In this document: positions 1-7,548 of the stretch, one piece after another
Numbering within the stretch: the stretch's first letter is position 1
Layout: each line of letters starts with the position of its first letter
Assembly: GCA_029263335.1 (NCBI GenBank)
Contig: JAJCXS010000250.1
Span: forward strand, 1 to 32,046
DNA length: 32,046 nucleotides
Source of the DNA: Acidobacteriota bacterium
GTDB taxonomy: Bacteria; Acidobacteriota; UBA890; WLXD01
Reading direction: 5' to 3'
Notes under the pieces: generated by a model
Told to the model about the DNA's origin: nothing
What the model saw: the letters and a program-made list of their open reading frames with translations, nothing else
Databases searched by the model: none
Program-made: the position numbers and the translations under genes

Positions 1-150
1 GATCATGTCGAACGCCGCGTAGTCCGCGCGGCCCACTTTCGACAACACCAGCGTGATCGCCTGCGTCAGCGTCGTCTTGCCGTGATCCACGTGACCAATC
101 GTCCCGACGTTCACATGCGGCTTTGTACGCTCAAACTTTTCCTTCGCCAT
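1..150 (-). CDS. tuf: Elongation factor Tu, N-terminal part (cut by window edge)
   Basis: EF-Tu is the GTPase that carries aminoacyl-tRNA to the ribosome. Only the first 50 codons are in the window. The translation begins [20 protein letters not shown] and contains the P-loop (G1) motif GHVDHGKT, which is diagnostic of translational GTPases and in this context of EF-Tu. The ATG at 150 is preceded by a strong Shine-Dalgarno (GAGGAG, 4 bases away). It is the last visible gene of a tRNA cluster (Thr-Tyr-Gly-Thr-tuf) that matches the well-known thrU-tyrU-glyT-thrT-tufB arrangement, so it is probably co-transcribed with those tRNAs. The rest of the gene lies to the left of the window. Confidence 0.97.
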   Translation of the reverse strand, partial: MAKEKFERTKPHVNVGTIGHVDHGKTTLTQAITLVLSKVGRADYAAFDMI

Positions 151-221
151 CGTTCTCCTCAGACGTCTTTAACAGGCTGGTCCCTGCGAAGTTTGGGTTG
201 GACCGAAGAAACTAAAAATGA

Positions 222-296
222 TGGAGCCCACGACCGGGATTGAACCGGTGACCTCTTCCTTACCAAGGAAGCGCTCTACCGCTGAGCCACGTGGGC
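222..296 (-). tRNA. tRNA-Thr (anticodon GGT)
   Basis: A full cloverleaf can be drawn. The acceptor pairs GCCCACG with CGTGGGC, the anticodon stem CTTCC/GGAAG holds the loop TTGGTAA (anticodon GGT, Thr), and the T-loop is TTCAATC. Discriminator T is followed by an encoded CCA, unlike the three neighbouring tRNAs. It is the last tRNA before tuf, 71 bases upstream of the tuf start codon, equivalent to thrT. Confidence 0.97.
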
Positions 297-374
297 CTCC
301 CGAAAACCGATGTGGGTCGCGCCGGAGCCTCGAGTTGGATGGCCGAAAGTTCCGCCCCAGCGCTGCGCACACAG

Positions 375-447
375 AGCGGGAAACGGGACTCGAACCCGCA
401 ACCCCCAGCTTGGAAGGCTGGCGCTCTACCAATTGAGCTATTCCCGC
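375..447 (-). tRNA. tRNA-Gly (anticodon TCC)
   Basis: Acceptor GCGGGAA pairs with TTCCCGC. The anticodon stem CCAGC/GCTGG encloses CTTCCAA (anticodon TCC, Gly), and the T-loop has TTCGAGT. The discriminator is T and the following bases are CTG rather than CCA, so the 3' CCA must be added after transcription. It is equivalent to glyT of the classic tRNA-tuf cluster. Confidence 0.97.
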
Positions 448-463
448 CTCATAACTAGAAGTG

Positions 464-484
464 CGCACAGAGATCCCCTGTGCG
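464..484. other. Perfect 7-bp hairpin in the Tyr-Gly tRNA spacer
   Basis: CGCACAG (464-470) and CTGTGCG (478-484) are perfect inverted repeats around a 7-base loop. They sit in the 138-base spacer between tRNA-Tyr and tRNA-Gly, the longest spacer of the cluster. There is no T-tract on the minus (transcribed) strand, so it is not an intrinsic terminator. A processing hairpin is possible. Nothing else is visible in this spacer. Confidence 0.4.
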
Positions 485-585
485 AGCGGCTCATCGTAAC
501 ACCAGATTTCAAACACGCCAAGTCGCCTAGCGGGAAAAGACACCGCAATCACAGCGCCGCACGCCCACCGTCCGGCATTCGCGAG

Positions 586-668
586 TGGGAAGTGGAGGAT
601 TCGAACCTCCGTAGGCATAAGCCGGCAGATTTACAGTCTGCTCCCTTTGGCCGCTCGGGCAACTTCCC
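586..668 (-). tRNA. tRNA-Tyr (anticodon GTA)
   Basis: This is a class II tRNA with a long variable arm. Acceptor GGGAAGT pairs with ACTTCCC. The anticodon stem GCAGA/TCTGC encloses CTGTAAA (anticodon GTA, Tyr), and the T-loop is TTCGAAT. Discriminator A is followed by CTC, so CCA is not encoded. It is equivalent to tyrU of the tRNA-tuf cluster. Confidence 0.97.
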
Positions 669-694
669 CAGAAGTCGGACCACCTTATGCGAAG

Positions 695-767
695 AGCTGG
701 CGAGAGGATTCGAACCCCCGACCTACTGATTACAAATCAGTCGCTCTGCCAACTGAGCTACGCCAGC
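695..767 (-). tRNA. tRNA-Thr (anticodon TGT)
   Basis: Acceptor GCTGGCG pairs with CGCCAGC. The anticodon stem ACTGA/TCAGT encloses TTTGTAA (anticodon TGT, Thr), and the T-loop is TTCGAAT. CCA is not encoded (the bases after the discriminator T are CTT). It is the first tRNA of the transcript, about a dozen bases after the predicted start site of the promoter at 787-815. Confidence 0.97.
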
Positions 768-786
768 AACGGTGCCCCGGCACGCC

Positions 787-815
787 ATTATGGATTCTGC
801 GATTGCCGCCGGCAA
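787..815 (-). promoter_or_regulatory. Promoter of the tRNA-tuf cluster
   Basis: On the minus strand there is a -35 TTGCCG (810-815), a 17-base spacer and a -10 CATAAT (787-792), placing the start near 780, just upstream of tRNA-Thr at 767. The bases between -10 and start are G/C-rich (GGCGTGCC), as is typical of stringently controlled stable-RNA promoters. It lies in the 103-base gap after rlmB, so the tRNAs need not depend on the gltX-rlmB transcript. Confidence 0.7.
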
Positions 816-870
816 GCACTCGCTCACAGCAGCCGACGCGGTTCGGCGAGAAGGCCACGACCGCCGGGCT

Positions 871-1590
871 CTAGTCTCCACGCTGGCGCCGAACCTCGAA
901 GGCCACGGCGGCGAATGCAGCGCTGGCATTGAGCGATTCGACCTTGCCGCAAACCGGCAGTGCGACCAGGTGGTCGCACTCGTGGGCCACGAGCCTACGC
1001 AGGCCCGCCCCTTCGGCACCGACAACCAGCGCAATCGGCCCGCGGTAGTCGACCTGATCCCACCTCTCGCCGCCCTCGGGGGCCAGGCCAACCGACCAGT
1101 AGCCCATCTTGCGCAGTCGGCCGAGCAGACGCGCAATGTTCACCACGCGGTAGATCGGCAAGTGCTCCGTCGCCCCGGCCGCCGCGCGCACTACGGCCGG
1201 AGTAACCTGCGCGGCGCGCCGTTCGGCAATACAAAGCGCGTCGGCCCCCACCACCTCGGCGGTGCGGATGATGGCCCCGAGATTCTGCGGATCCTGAATG
1301 CTGTCCAACACAACGACCAACCGGTTGCCCTCGCCCGAGGGAAGGTCGTGCTCGTGGCGATACCGAAACGCGGAACAGCGCGCGGCCACCGTCGCCCCTT
1401 CGAGATCGAGTCGGGCGAAGTCGTCACGATTGGCGACAGCGATACCTATGCCCTGCTCGCCAGCCAGCGCCTCAATCCGTACGCCGGCCGCTCCGCGCAC
1501 TCCCTTACGGACGAGAACCTCGAAGACATCCCTGGCCGCGCCCGCCAGCGCCTCTTCGACCGCATGGCGGCCGCGCAACCATTCGGTCAT
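871..1590 (-). CDS. rlmB: 23S rRNA 2'-O-methyltransferase RlmB (SpoU/TrmH family)
   Basis: This 239-residue SPOUT methyltransferase probably methylates the ribose of a 23S rRNA guanosine (G2251 in E. coli), using SAM in the cytoplasm. All three SpoU motifs are present: motif 1 NLGAIIRTAEVVGADA, motif 2 IALVVGAEGAGLRR, and motif 3 SLNASAAFAAVAFE with the knot-forming SLN. The N-terminal RGRHAVEEAL segment is the substrate-binding domain typical of RlmB-like members. Length fits the family. The start ATG overlaps the gltX stop by ATGA, so the two genes are translationally coupled. The tRNA cluster follows on the same strand. A related TrmH-like paralogue cannot be fully excluded from sequence alone. 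Confidence 0.92.
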   Translation of the reverse strand: MTEWLRGRHAVEEALAGAARDVFEVLVRKGVRGAAGVRIEALAGEQGIGIAVANRDDFARLDLEGATVAARCSAFRYRHEHDLPSGEGNRLVVVLDSIQDPQNLGAIIRTAEVVGADALCIAERRAAQVTPAVVRAAAGATEHLPIYRVVNIARLLGRLRKMGYWSVGLAPEGGERWDQVDYRGPIALVVGAEGAGLRRLVAHECDHLVALPVCGKVESLNASAAFAAVAFEVRRQRGD

Positions 1591-3047
1591 GGCGAGCTCG
1601 GGAGAGCCGCCGTCAGACGTGCCTCGACCGACTGCACCGCGGGCTCAATTGGCAGCCGCGACCCCAGCTGGATCAGCGGTATCAGCCGAGCGAGCTCGGG
1701 GCCCGTATCCTGACCGGTGACCAGTTTGCGCAACGGATGGAACAACCCTCTACCGCGCAGGCCGGTGTGCTTGCCAATCGCGCGCGCCGCATCGCGGAAC
1801 CCGGCTTCGGTATCGAGTTCGCCAGCCGACGCTGCCGCCACGAAGCTCCGCACGGCCTCCTCCAGGACGCCGTCGAGCGTCGCACTCGGACTCTCGGCCG
1901 GCTTCCAGAACAGCGGCGCCGACTGCGACGGCAGCTCGTCCAGACGGTGCGCGGCCGGCGCCAACAATTGCAGCGCATGCTGCCACCACGCACGCACGGC
2001 AGGGTCATCGCTGAACCGTGCGCCCGCGGCCGCGAAGAACGGCATTGCACGCTGCCGCAGCACCTCGGCCGGGAGGCGTTGCATATGCTGCTGGCTCAGC
2101 CACTCGAGTTTGTCCTGGTCGAAGACCACGTTGGTGGACGAAAGCCCGCCCAGGTCAAACGCCGCGACCATCTGCATGGCATCGAGCACCTCGCCTTCAT
2201 CCGGCGGGGCCCAGCCGAGCAACACGAGGTAGTTCGCCAGCGCCTCGCCAAGGATGCCTCGCTCACGCATGGCGGCCACGCTGGTCGCGCCATGGCGCTT
2301 GGACAGGCGCGAACGGTCAGCGCCCAAGACCAGCGGCAGATGCGTGAACCGAGGAGCAGTCCAGCCTAGCGCGTCGTACAGAGCCACCTGCCCGGGCGTG
2401 TTCGAGAGATGATCCTGACCGCGAATCACATGAGTAATGGCCATGTCGTGATCGTCGACCACCACCGCGAGTTGGTACGTCGGCGTGCCGTCCGGCCGGG
2501 CGATCACGAAGTCGCCGACCTGATCGGCCTCCACGCCAGTTTCACCGCGCAGACCATCGACGAAGCGCACCGGGTCTCGCGGGGCGCGGAAGCGGACGAC
2601 AGCGGGTCCACCGCTCGCTACTCGGCGGGCAGCTTCCTGCGCGTCGATTGCTCGACCTGGCCACTCGAACGGCACGCCCGCCTCGCTCGCCGCCAGCCTC
2701 TCCGCGCGTATCGTCTCGACATCCCCGAAGCAGTAATACGCTGCCCCCGTCTGCACCAGCTCCGCCACCACCGATTGGTGCCGGCACCTCCGCTCGGACT
2801 GCCGGTAGGCGCCGTAGTCGCCGCCAACGTCGGGCCCTTCGTCCCATTCGATCCCGAGCCAGCGAAGATCGTCGAAGATGCGCTGGTCGGCTCCTTCCAC
2901 GTTGCGGCCCTCGTCGGTGTCCTCGACGCGCAGGACCAGGGCACCGCCACAGCCACGTGCGACCAACCAGTTCACCAAAGCGGTGCGCGCATTGCCGAGA
3001 TGCAACGCGCCGGTGGGGCTCGGGGCAAACCGCAGACGCTCTGTCAC
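1587..3047 (-). CDS. gltX: Glutamate--tRNA ligase (GluRS)
   Basis: This is a class I aminoacyl-tRNA synthetase of about 486 residues that charges tRNA-Glu. The HIGH-type signature is in APSPTGALHLGNA (residues 8-20), the KMSKS-type motif is RLSKRHG (247-253), and the Rossmann domain has VEDTDEGR and IRGQDHLSNTP. The C-terminal helical anticodon-binding region begins near KLEWLSQQH. I chose the GTG at 3047 because the conserved protein starts with TERLRFAPSPTG and the GTG forms a GTGA overlap with the stop of the upstream glycosyltransferase. The reading frame stays open for 60 codons upstream without homology. No close Shine-Dalgarno is visible, so translation probably depends on coupling. 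Whether the enzyme is discriminating or also charges tRNA-Gln cannot be told here. Confidence 0.95.
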   Translation of the reverse strand: MTERLRFAPSPTGALHLGNARTALVNWLVARGCGGALVLRVEDTDEGRNVEGADQRIFDDLRWLGIEWDEGPDVGGDYGAYRQSERRCRHQSVVAELVQTGAAYYCFGDVETIRAERLAASEAGVPFEWPGRAIDAQEAARRVASGGPAVVRFRAPRDPVRFVDGLRGETGVEADQVGDFVIARPDGTPTYQLAVVVDDHDMAITHVIRGQDHLSNTPGQVALYDALGWTAPRFTHLPLVLGADRSRLSKRHGATSVAAMRERGILGEALANYLVLLGWAPPDEGEVLDAMQMVAAFDLGGLSSTNVVFDQDKLEWLSQQHMQRLPAEVLRQRAMPFFAAAGARFSDDPAVRAWWQHALQLLAPAAHRLDELPSQSAPLFWKPAESPSATLDGVLEEAVRSFVAAASAGELDTEAGFRDAARAIGKHTGLRGRGLFHPLRKLVTGQDTGPELARLIPLIQLGSRLPIEPAVQSVEARLTAALPSSP

Positions 3048-4522
3048 GTGCGTGCGTCCGTGTATCGGCTCTTCCACGCCTGCCCCAGCGCCAGCAAAGA
3101 GACGTACGCGTATCCTCCGAAAAAGAGAACCAGTACCGGCAGGCCTATCCACATTGCGCGTTGTATCGCGATCACCACCACGGTCAGAAAATAGGCGGCC
3201 AAGGCGAGCTCCGCCCAGGGAAGCCATCCGAGCGGCGCCACATACCGTCCGACCCCAGCCACGGGTGTCGTTGCCACCGCCGCGGTCTTGGGGGTACGAA
3301 CAAACTCACCTGCGGGCCCTCCGAGGCCACGGATTGCCGCCAGCGTGTTGTTCAGCGCAAGTCCCGCGCCGAGGGCCATCAGCGCGGGCAGCCTGACGAC
3401 GGCCCCGAGCCACGAACCGCCCACCGCTCGCTGGGCGATGGCGAAGTAAATACAGATCGACCCGGTGCCGAACAGCAGCACTGGCGCCTCCAGCCATAGC
3501 AGCCAGGTGCCGATGGATTGGGCGCGGAGAACCATCGCCGGAAAGACCAGCAGCGCCAGCAGCACCATCAACACATAGGCCAGGTTGGAGGTGAGATGAA
3601 ACGTCGCCTCGAGTTTTGTCGACAAGGGCACCGGCGCCCGCCAGATCCGCGGCAACAGCTTGCGGGCAGTTTGCACCGCGCCCCGAGTCCAGCGTCGTTG
3701 CTGGCTCTTGAACGCCGCGACACTCTCGGGCAGCTCCGCGGGCGCCTCGAGGTCGTTCAAGTAGACGAAGTGCCAACCGGCGAGCTGTGCTCGATACGAC
3801 AAGTCGAGATCTTCGGTAAGCGTGTCGTGCTGCCAGCCACCGGCCTCCTCGATCGCCGCGCGACGCCACACGCCGGCGGTGCCATTGAAGTTGAAGTACC
3901 TCCCCGCCTGGTTGCGGGCGGCATGCTCGATGGCGAAATGGGCGTCGAGGAAGATCGCCTGAATCCGGGTGAGCAGTGAGCGACCACGATTCAGGTGGCT
4001 CCACCGCGCCTGCACCATACCCACGGTGGCATCGCTGAAATGCGGCATCGCGCGCCGCAAGAAGTCCGCTGTTGGCACGAAGTCGGCGTCGAAAACACAG
4101 ATGAACTCGCCGCGGGCCGTGCCCATGCCAGCTTCCAGCGCACCAGCCTTGTAACCAATCCGATCCGAACGACGAAGATGCTGCACCGCCAGTCCGGCAC
4201 TCGCCAAGCCCGCCACGCGCTCGGCCACAGCGGCGGACGTGCCGTCGTCCGAGTCGTCGAGCACCTGGATCTCGAGCCGCTCACGCGGATAGTCCAATGC
4301 CGCTACGGCGTCGAGCAGGCGTGTAACAACATAGAGTTCGTTGAACACAGGGAGCTGTACCGTGACCATCGGCCACTCGGCGGGGTCTTCAATCGGTACG
4401 GCTCGTTTCTTCGCCGAAGTCATCACCAGTAGCGCGACGAGATACAGACGGTGCAACCCGAACAGACCGAGCAGACCGAGCACGATGGCGTACGCGTAGA
4501 GCGTGACCTCGGCGGCGATCAC
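3044..4522 (-). CDS. GT2 family membrane glycosyltransferase, glycan synthase-like
   Basis: This 492-residue processive-type family 2 glycosyltransferase resembles bacterial cellulose/mannan synthase-like proteins. It has one N-terminal membrane helix (about 9-33), a cytoplasmic GT-A domain and a cluster of C-terminal membrane helices (from about 312). Catalytic motifs are visible: DDSDD (89-93), DAD (145-147), TEDLD (236-240) and QQRRW (274-278), matching the D, DxD, TED, QxxRW set. It probably adds sugars from a nucleotide donor to a growing surface glycan; donor and product are unknown. The GTG start at 4522 has a strong GGGGAG Shine-Dalgarno 6 bases upstream. It leads an operon with gltX and rlmB (GTGA and ATGA overlaps), an odd partner for translation genes. 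Its 5' end overlaps the divergent gene 4451-5845. Confidence 0.88.
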   Translation of the reverse strand: MIAAEVTLYAYAIVLGLLGLFGLHRLYLVALLVMTSAKKRAVPIEDPAEWPMVTVQLPVFNELYVVTRLLDAVAALDYPRERLEIQVLDDSDDGTSAAVAERVAGLASAGLAVQHLRRSDRIGYKAGALEAGMGTARGEFICVFDADFVPTADFLRRAMPHFSDATVGMVQARWSHLNRGRSLLTRIQAIFLDAHFAIEHAARNQAGRYFNFNGTAGVWRRAAIEEAGGWQHDTLTEDLDLSYRAQLAGWHFVYLNDLEAPAELPESVAAFKSQQRRWTRGAVQTARKLLPRIWRAPVPLSTKLEATFHLTSNLAYVLMVLLALLVFPAMVLRAQSIGTWLLWLEAPVLLFGTGSICIYFAIAQRAVGGSWLGAVVRLPALMALGAGLALNNTLAAIRGLGGPAGEFVRTPKTAAVATTPVAGVGRYVAPLGWLPWAELALAAYFLTVVVIAIQRAMWIGLPVLVLFFGGYAYVSLLALGQAWKSRYTDART

Positions 4523-5845
4523 AGTGCGCTCCCCACGGCTGGCCCGCTAGCGGCAGCCGCTGTTCTTGTCGGCGTTGTTGCGTGGCTCAGTTGGATGGGC
4601 GACCTGCGCGCCGCGCCCACCTCAGCAGTTGTCGGGCTCCTGGTGGCCTCGGCCGCACACGGCACGCTCTGCGTGCAGCTGTGGCGCCAGCACCGGCGCG
4701 GTCGCACCGTCGGTACCGTCGCCCTGATCGGCTTCGCCATAGTCCTGCGCACGCTCATGATCCTGGCACCGCCAAGTCTCTCTGATGATGTCTATCGCTA
4801 TCGCTGGGACGGCAAGGTCCAAGCCTCTGGTCGCAATCCGTACGCAGCCTCGCCCGCGGACCCTCGACTCAACGAGCTACGTGATGACGAGTGGGCACAG
4901 ATCAATTATCCCCGAATTCGCACGATTTACCCGCCACTTGCCCAGGGTCTTTTCGCTATCACGTATTTTTTGCACGATAGCCTCAAGGCGTTTCAGCTTG
5001 TTGCGGCGCTTGGCGACCTTTTGTTGATCGTACTGCTGGCGAGCCTGCTGCAGACGCTCAGAGCGCCGCCGTGGCAGCTTGCTCTCTACGCGCTGCATCC
5101 CCTTCCGGTTGTCGAGTTTGCCGGCAGTGGACATTTCGACGCGTGGGTCATGGCCGCAGTCGTGGGCGCCTTTCTCGCGCACGCCCGTCGCCGTCACCTG
5201 TCGAGCACCGGGCTGCTGGCCGCCGGAGTGTTGCTCAAGACCTGGCCCGTGATCCTGGTGCCGCTCCTGTTGCGTCGGCGGCCACGCTGGCACCTCGCCG
5301 TACTCGCCGCGATCGTCGGCGGCGGCTATTTCGCTTACTACGACCCCGGCATGCTCCAACCCTGGCTCGACTACAGTGGTCGCTGGAGATTCAACGACGG
5401 GGCCTTCTGGGTTCTGCATGCGCTGACCGGCTCGCTCGAGATGGCCAAGGCGGCGGCAGCCGGCGTGGGAGCGTTGTTCTTCCTGTTTCTCTGGCGCCGG
5501 AACGCCGACGCTCTTCAGGGCGGCTACTGGCTGTTGCTCGGCTTCATTCTGCTGATGCCCACCGTGCACCCGTGGTACATGCTCTGGGCGCTCCCGCTGG
5601 CCGCCGTGGCGTTTGACCTCGGCTGGATCACGCTGTGCAGCCTCGCGCCTCTCTCCTACGCCATCCTGGTGGTCAACGAGGGCAACAGCGACGCCTGGAC
5701 CGAACCCCTTTGGCCGCGCTTCGTGATCTACGGGATGGCGCTGCTGGTCTGGATGCTGCAGACGGGGATCGATCTGCGAGCGCCGGCGCCGGGCGCACTT
5801 CACCCTTCGGTCCCGGCCAGGAAGGAAACCGACGCCCCCGACTGA
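4451..5845 (+). CDS. GT-C type polyprenol-linked mannosyltransferase-like membrane protein (GT87/DUF2029-like)
   Basis: This is a polytopic membrane protein (464 residues from the GTG at 4451) with about ten hydrophobic helices. The first periplasmic loop has the acidic pair SDDVYRYRWDG (111-121) followed by NPYAA and the TIYPPLAQ motif (158-165), as in polyprenol-phosphate-mannose-dependent or GT87 transferases that use a lipid-linked sugar donor. The start is uncertain. The GTG at 4451 lies inside the divergent GT2 gene (72-base overlap) but keeps an apparent first helix (33-48). The next in-frame start, ATG 4595, would avoid the overlap and lose that helix. There is no convincing ribosome binding site at either. 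It is paired head-to-head with a GT2 glycan synthase, suggesting a joint role in a surface glycan. It ends 2 bases from convergent rpsU. The precise substrate is unknown. Confidence 0.75.
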   Translation: MQPEQTEQTEHDGVRVERDLGGDHSALPTAGPLAAAAVLVGVVAWLSWMGDLRAAPTSAVVGLLVASAAHGTLCVQLWRQHRRGRTVGTVALIGFAIVLRTLMILAPPSLSDDVYRYRWDGKVQASGRNPYAASPADPRLNELRDDEWAQINYPRIRTIYPPLAQGLFAITYFLHDSLKAFQLVAALGDLLLIVLLASLLQTLRAPPWQLALYALHPLPVVEFAGSGHFDAWVMAAVVGAFLAHARRRHLSSTGLLAAGVLLKTWPVILVPLLLRRRPRWHLAVLAAIVGGGYFAYYDPGMLQPWLDYSGRWRFNDGAFWVLHALTGSLEMAKAAAAGVGALFFLFLWRRNADALQGGYWLLLGFILLMPTVHPWYMLWALPLAAVAFDLGWITLCSLAPLSYAILVVNEGNSDAWTEPLWPRFVIYGMALLVWMLQTGIDLRAPAPGALHPSVPARKETDAPD

Positions 5846-5847
5846 GG

Positions 5848-6048
5848 CTAGTCGGTCATCATGCGCCGCAAACGACGACGCCAGCGTCGACGAGCGGCGG
5901 CCTGCTTGGCGCGACGACGCTCGCCAGGCTTTACGAAGTGGGCGTGGCGCTTGGCGTCGCGGAGAATGTTCTCGCGCTGAACGGAACGCCGGAAGCGCCG
6001 CAGGGCGTGATCGATCGACTCGCCCTCTTCCACGCGGATGTAAGCCAT
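5848..6048 (-). CDS. rpsU: 30S ribosomal protein bS21
   Basis: This small, very basic 66-residue protein matches bS21. It has an N-terminal strand MAYIRVEEGESIDHALRRF, then FRRSVQRENIL, then KPGERRRAKQAAARRR and an arginine-rich tail. bS21 sits near the anti-Shine-Dalgarno end of 16S rRNA in the small subunit and affects initiation. Here it stands alone, not in the rpsU-dnaG-rpoD operon of enterics, and is divergent from purD. Its promoter candidate is at 6126-6154, and an AGAGG ribosome site lies about 10 bases before the ATG. The C-terminus is shorter than in E. coli (71 residues), within normal variation. Confidence 0.93.
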   Translation of the reverse strand: MAYIRVEEGESIDHALRRFRRSVQRENILRDAKRHAHFVKPGERRRAKQAAARRRWRRRLRRMMTD

Positions 6049-6125
6049 AGGTCAGGTTTCCTCTACAAGAACGATGGGTATGCCGGAGGGCGCACGAATC
6101 CGTGCGGTCAACAACCGGAACGCCT

Positions 6126-6154
6126 ACGGTACCGAGCCTGGCTCCATGCGTCAA
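6126..6154 (-). promoter_or_regulatory. Candidate rpsU promoter
   Basis: On the minus strand there is a -35 TTGACG (6149-6154), a 17-base spacer and a -10 TACCGT (6126-6131). The -35 is close to consensus and the -10 is moderate. This leaves a leader of roughly 70 bases that includes a small GCACG-GATT-CGTGC hairpin (about 6090-6103). Confidence 0.5.
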
Positions 6155-6170
6155 ACGGGTTTTGCCACCT

Positions 6171-6179
6171 TGGTATAAT
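6171..6179 (+). promoter_or_regulatory. Extended -10 promoter for purD-purE
   Basis: TGGTATAAT gives a perfect TATAAT (6174-6179) preceded by the TGn extension (6171-6173). There is no good -35 at 16-18 bases, as expected for an extended -10 promoter. Transcription would begin near 6186, leaving an 80-base leader before the purD ATG. No known purine riboswitch fold is apparent in that leader. Confidence 0.6.
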
Positions 6180-6267
6180 CGCCCTGCGCACCCGCCTCAT
6201 TGGCGCCTACTTCTTCGCTCGCTTCGCTTTCTGCAAGCGGCTCCTTCGCAGCACGCACGGGGATGGC

Positions 6268-7548
6268 ATGGATGTACTGGTGGTCGGCGGCGGTGGCCGC
6301 GAACACGCTCTCGTTTGGGCGCTTCACCGAAGCCCCAGCGTTGACAAGATCTACTGCGCACCGGGCAACGCCGGCATCGCGCAAATCGCCGAGTGTTGGG
6401 AGATCACCCCGGGGGACCTGCACGGCCTGGCCCGCGCCGCGGACAAGCATGCCGTGGACCTGGTTGTTGTCGGCCCGGAAGCTCCTCTGACGTCGGGGAT
6501 CTCGGCGGTCCTCGATCAAGTGGGTATCGCTTGCTTCGGCCCGACCGCGGCCGCGGCGATCCTCGAAGGCAGCAAGGCCTTCGCGAAGTCGTTCATGGAA
6601 CGACACAACATTCCGACGCCCGCCTTCCGGATATTTCACGACCTCACTCCGGCAGTGGAATTCGCCCGCGATCCCGAGTGGGGTTTCCCGTCCGTTGTCA
6701 AAGCGGACGGCCTGGCGGCCGGCAAGGGCGTGATCATGTGCGCCGGTCCCGATGAGGCCGAGCAGGCCGTGCGGCTGTGCATGGAAGATGGCGCCTTTGG
6801 CGCCGCGGGATCCACCGTGATCATCGAGCAGTGTCTCGTGGGAGCCGAAGCGACAGTGATGGCGCTCACCGACGGCGAGCAACTGGTCGTTCTGCCGCCG
6901 TCCCAGGACCACAAGCAGGCGTACGACGGAGACCAGGGCCCGAACACGGGCGGCATGGGCGCGTTCGCTCCCGCCAACGATGTCGTGGGCGCAGCGATGC
7001 TGGAGCAAATCACCGAGCGGATCCTGCGACCGGCAATCGACGGCATGGCGGCCGAGGACCGTCGGTTTCAGGGGGTCATCTATGCCGGCCTCATGCTCAC
7101 CGAGAGCGGACCGTCGGTGCTGGAGTTCAATTGTCGCTTTGGCGATCCCGAGGCCGAGGTGGTGCTCCCTCTCATCGAGAGCGATGTCGGCGAGTTGCTC
7201 GCGGCGATCGCTGACGGCAGCGTTCCGGATTCCGTCGCCATTTCAGACCGCCACGCGGCGATTGTGGTTCTTGCCGCCGAGGGCTATCCCGGCACGTACC
7301 GGCACGGGGACGCCATTGAGGGGCTCGCCGCCGCAGATGAAATCGAGGATGTAGTCGTCTTCCATGCGGGCACCAGCAGCGATGACGACCAGATCGTCAC
7401 CAGTGGAGGTCGCGTGCTCGGCGTCACCGGGATCGGCGACAACCGCGAAGCGGCGCTCGCAGCAGCGTACGGAACTATCGACAAGATCAACTTCCCCGGC
7501 ATGCACTACCGACAAGACATCGGGCGCCGGGATCAGGAGAAAGAATGA
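6268..7548 (+). CDS. purD: Phosphoribosylamine--glycine ligase
   Basis: This is GAR synthetase (426 residues), step 2 of de novo purine synthesis: it joins phosphoribosylamine and glycine using ATP. The N-terminal [17 protein letters not shown] is the family signature. The ATP-grasp core shows [30 protein letters not shown] and the metal-binding [11 protein letters not shown], and the phosphate-binding [18 protein letters not shown] is complete. I chose the ATG at 6268 because the conserved protein starts there and GGGGAT lies upstream; the frame is open for 211 codons further upstream but that part is the shadow of neighbouring genes. The 4-base ATGA overlap with purE indicates coupled translation of two enzymes of one pathway. 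Confidence 0.97.
   Translation: MDVLVVGGGGREHALVWALHRSPSVDKIYCAPGNAGIAQIAECWEITPGDLHGLARAADKHAVDLVVVGPEAPLTSGISAVLDQVGIACFGPTAAAAILEGSKAFAKSFMERHNIPTPAFRIFHDLTPAVEFARDPEWGFPSVVKADGLAAGKGVIMCAGPDEAEQAVRLCMEDGAFGAAGSTVIIEQCLVGAEATVMALTDGEQLVVLPPSQDHKQAYDGDQGPNTGGMGAFAPANDVVGAAMLEQITERILRPAIDGMAAEDRRFQGVIYAGLMLTESGPSVLEFNCRFGDPEAEVVLPLIESDVGELLAAIADGSVPDSVAISDRHAAIVVLAAEGYPGTYRHGDAIEGLAAADEIEDVVVFHAGTSSDDDQIVTSGGRVLGVTGIGDNREAALAAAYGTIDKINFPGMHYRQDIGRRDQEKE

Noticed and set aside
169-729. Open frames across the tRNA cluster
   Set aside because: These frames translate tRNA genes; four cloverleaf tRNAs explain the sequence.
772-1713. 313-codon plus-strand frame opposite rlmB
   Set aside because: It is the antisense shadow of rlmB/gltX. 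The rlmB frame has all SpoU motifs, while this one has none.
4877-6154. 425-codon minus-strand frame across the GT-C gene and rpsU
   Set aside because: Low-complexity Arg/Gly/His-rich translation with no motifs, typical of a shadow frame.
6186-6267. Purine riboswitch in the purD leader
   Set aside because: I could not find the conserved three-way junction core; the leader shows only short repeats of CTTCGC.
5635-7548. Extended purD frame starting far upstream
   Set aside because: The first 211 codons overlap the GT-C gene and rpsU in other frames. The conserved PurD N-terminus and ribosome site place the start at 6268.
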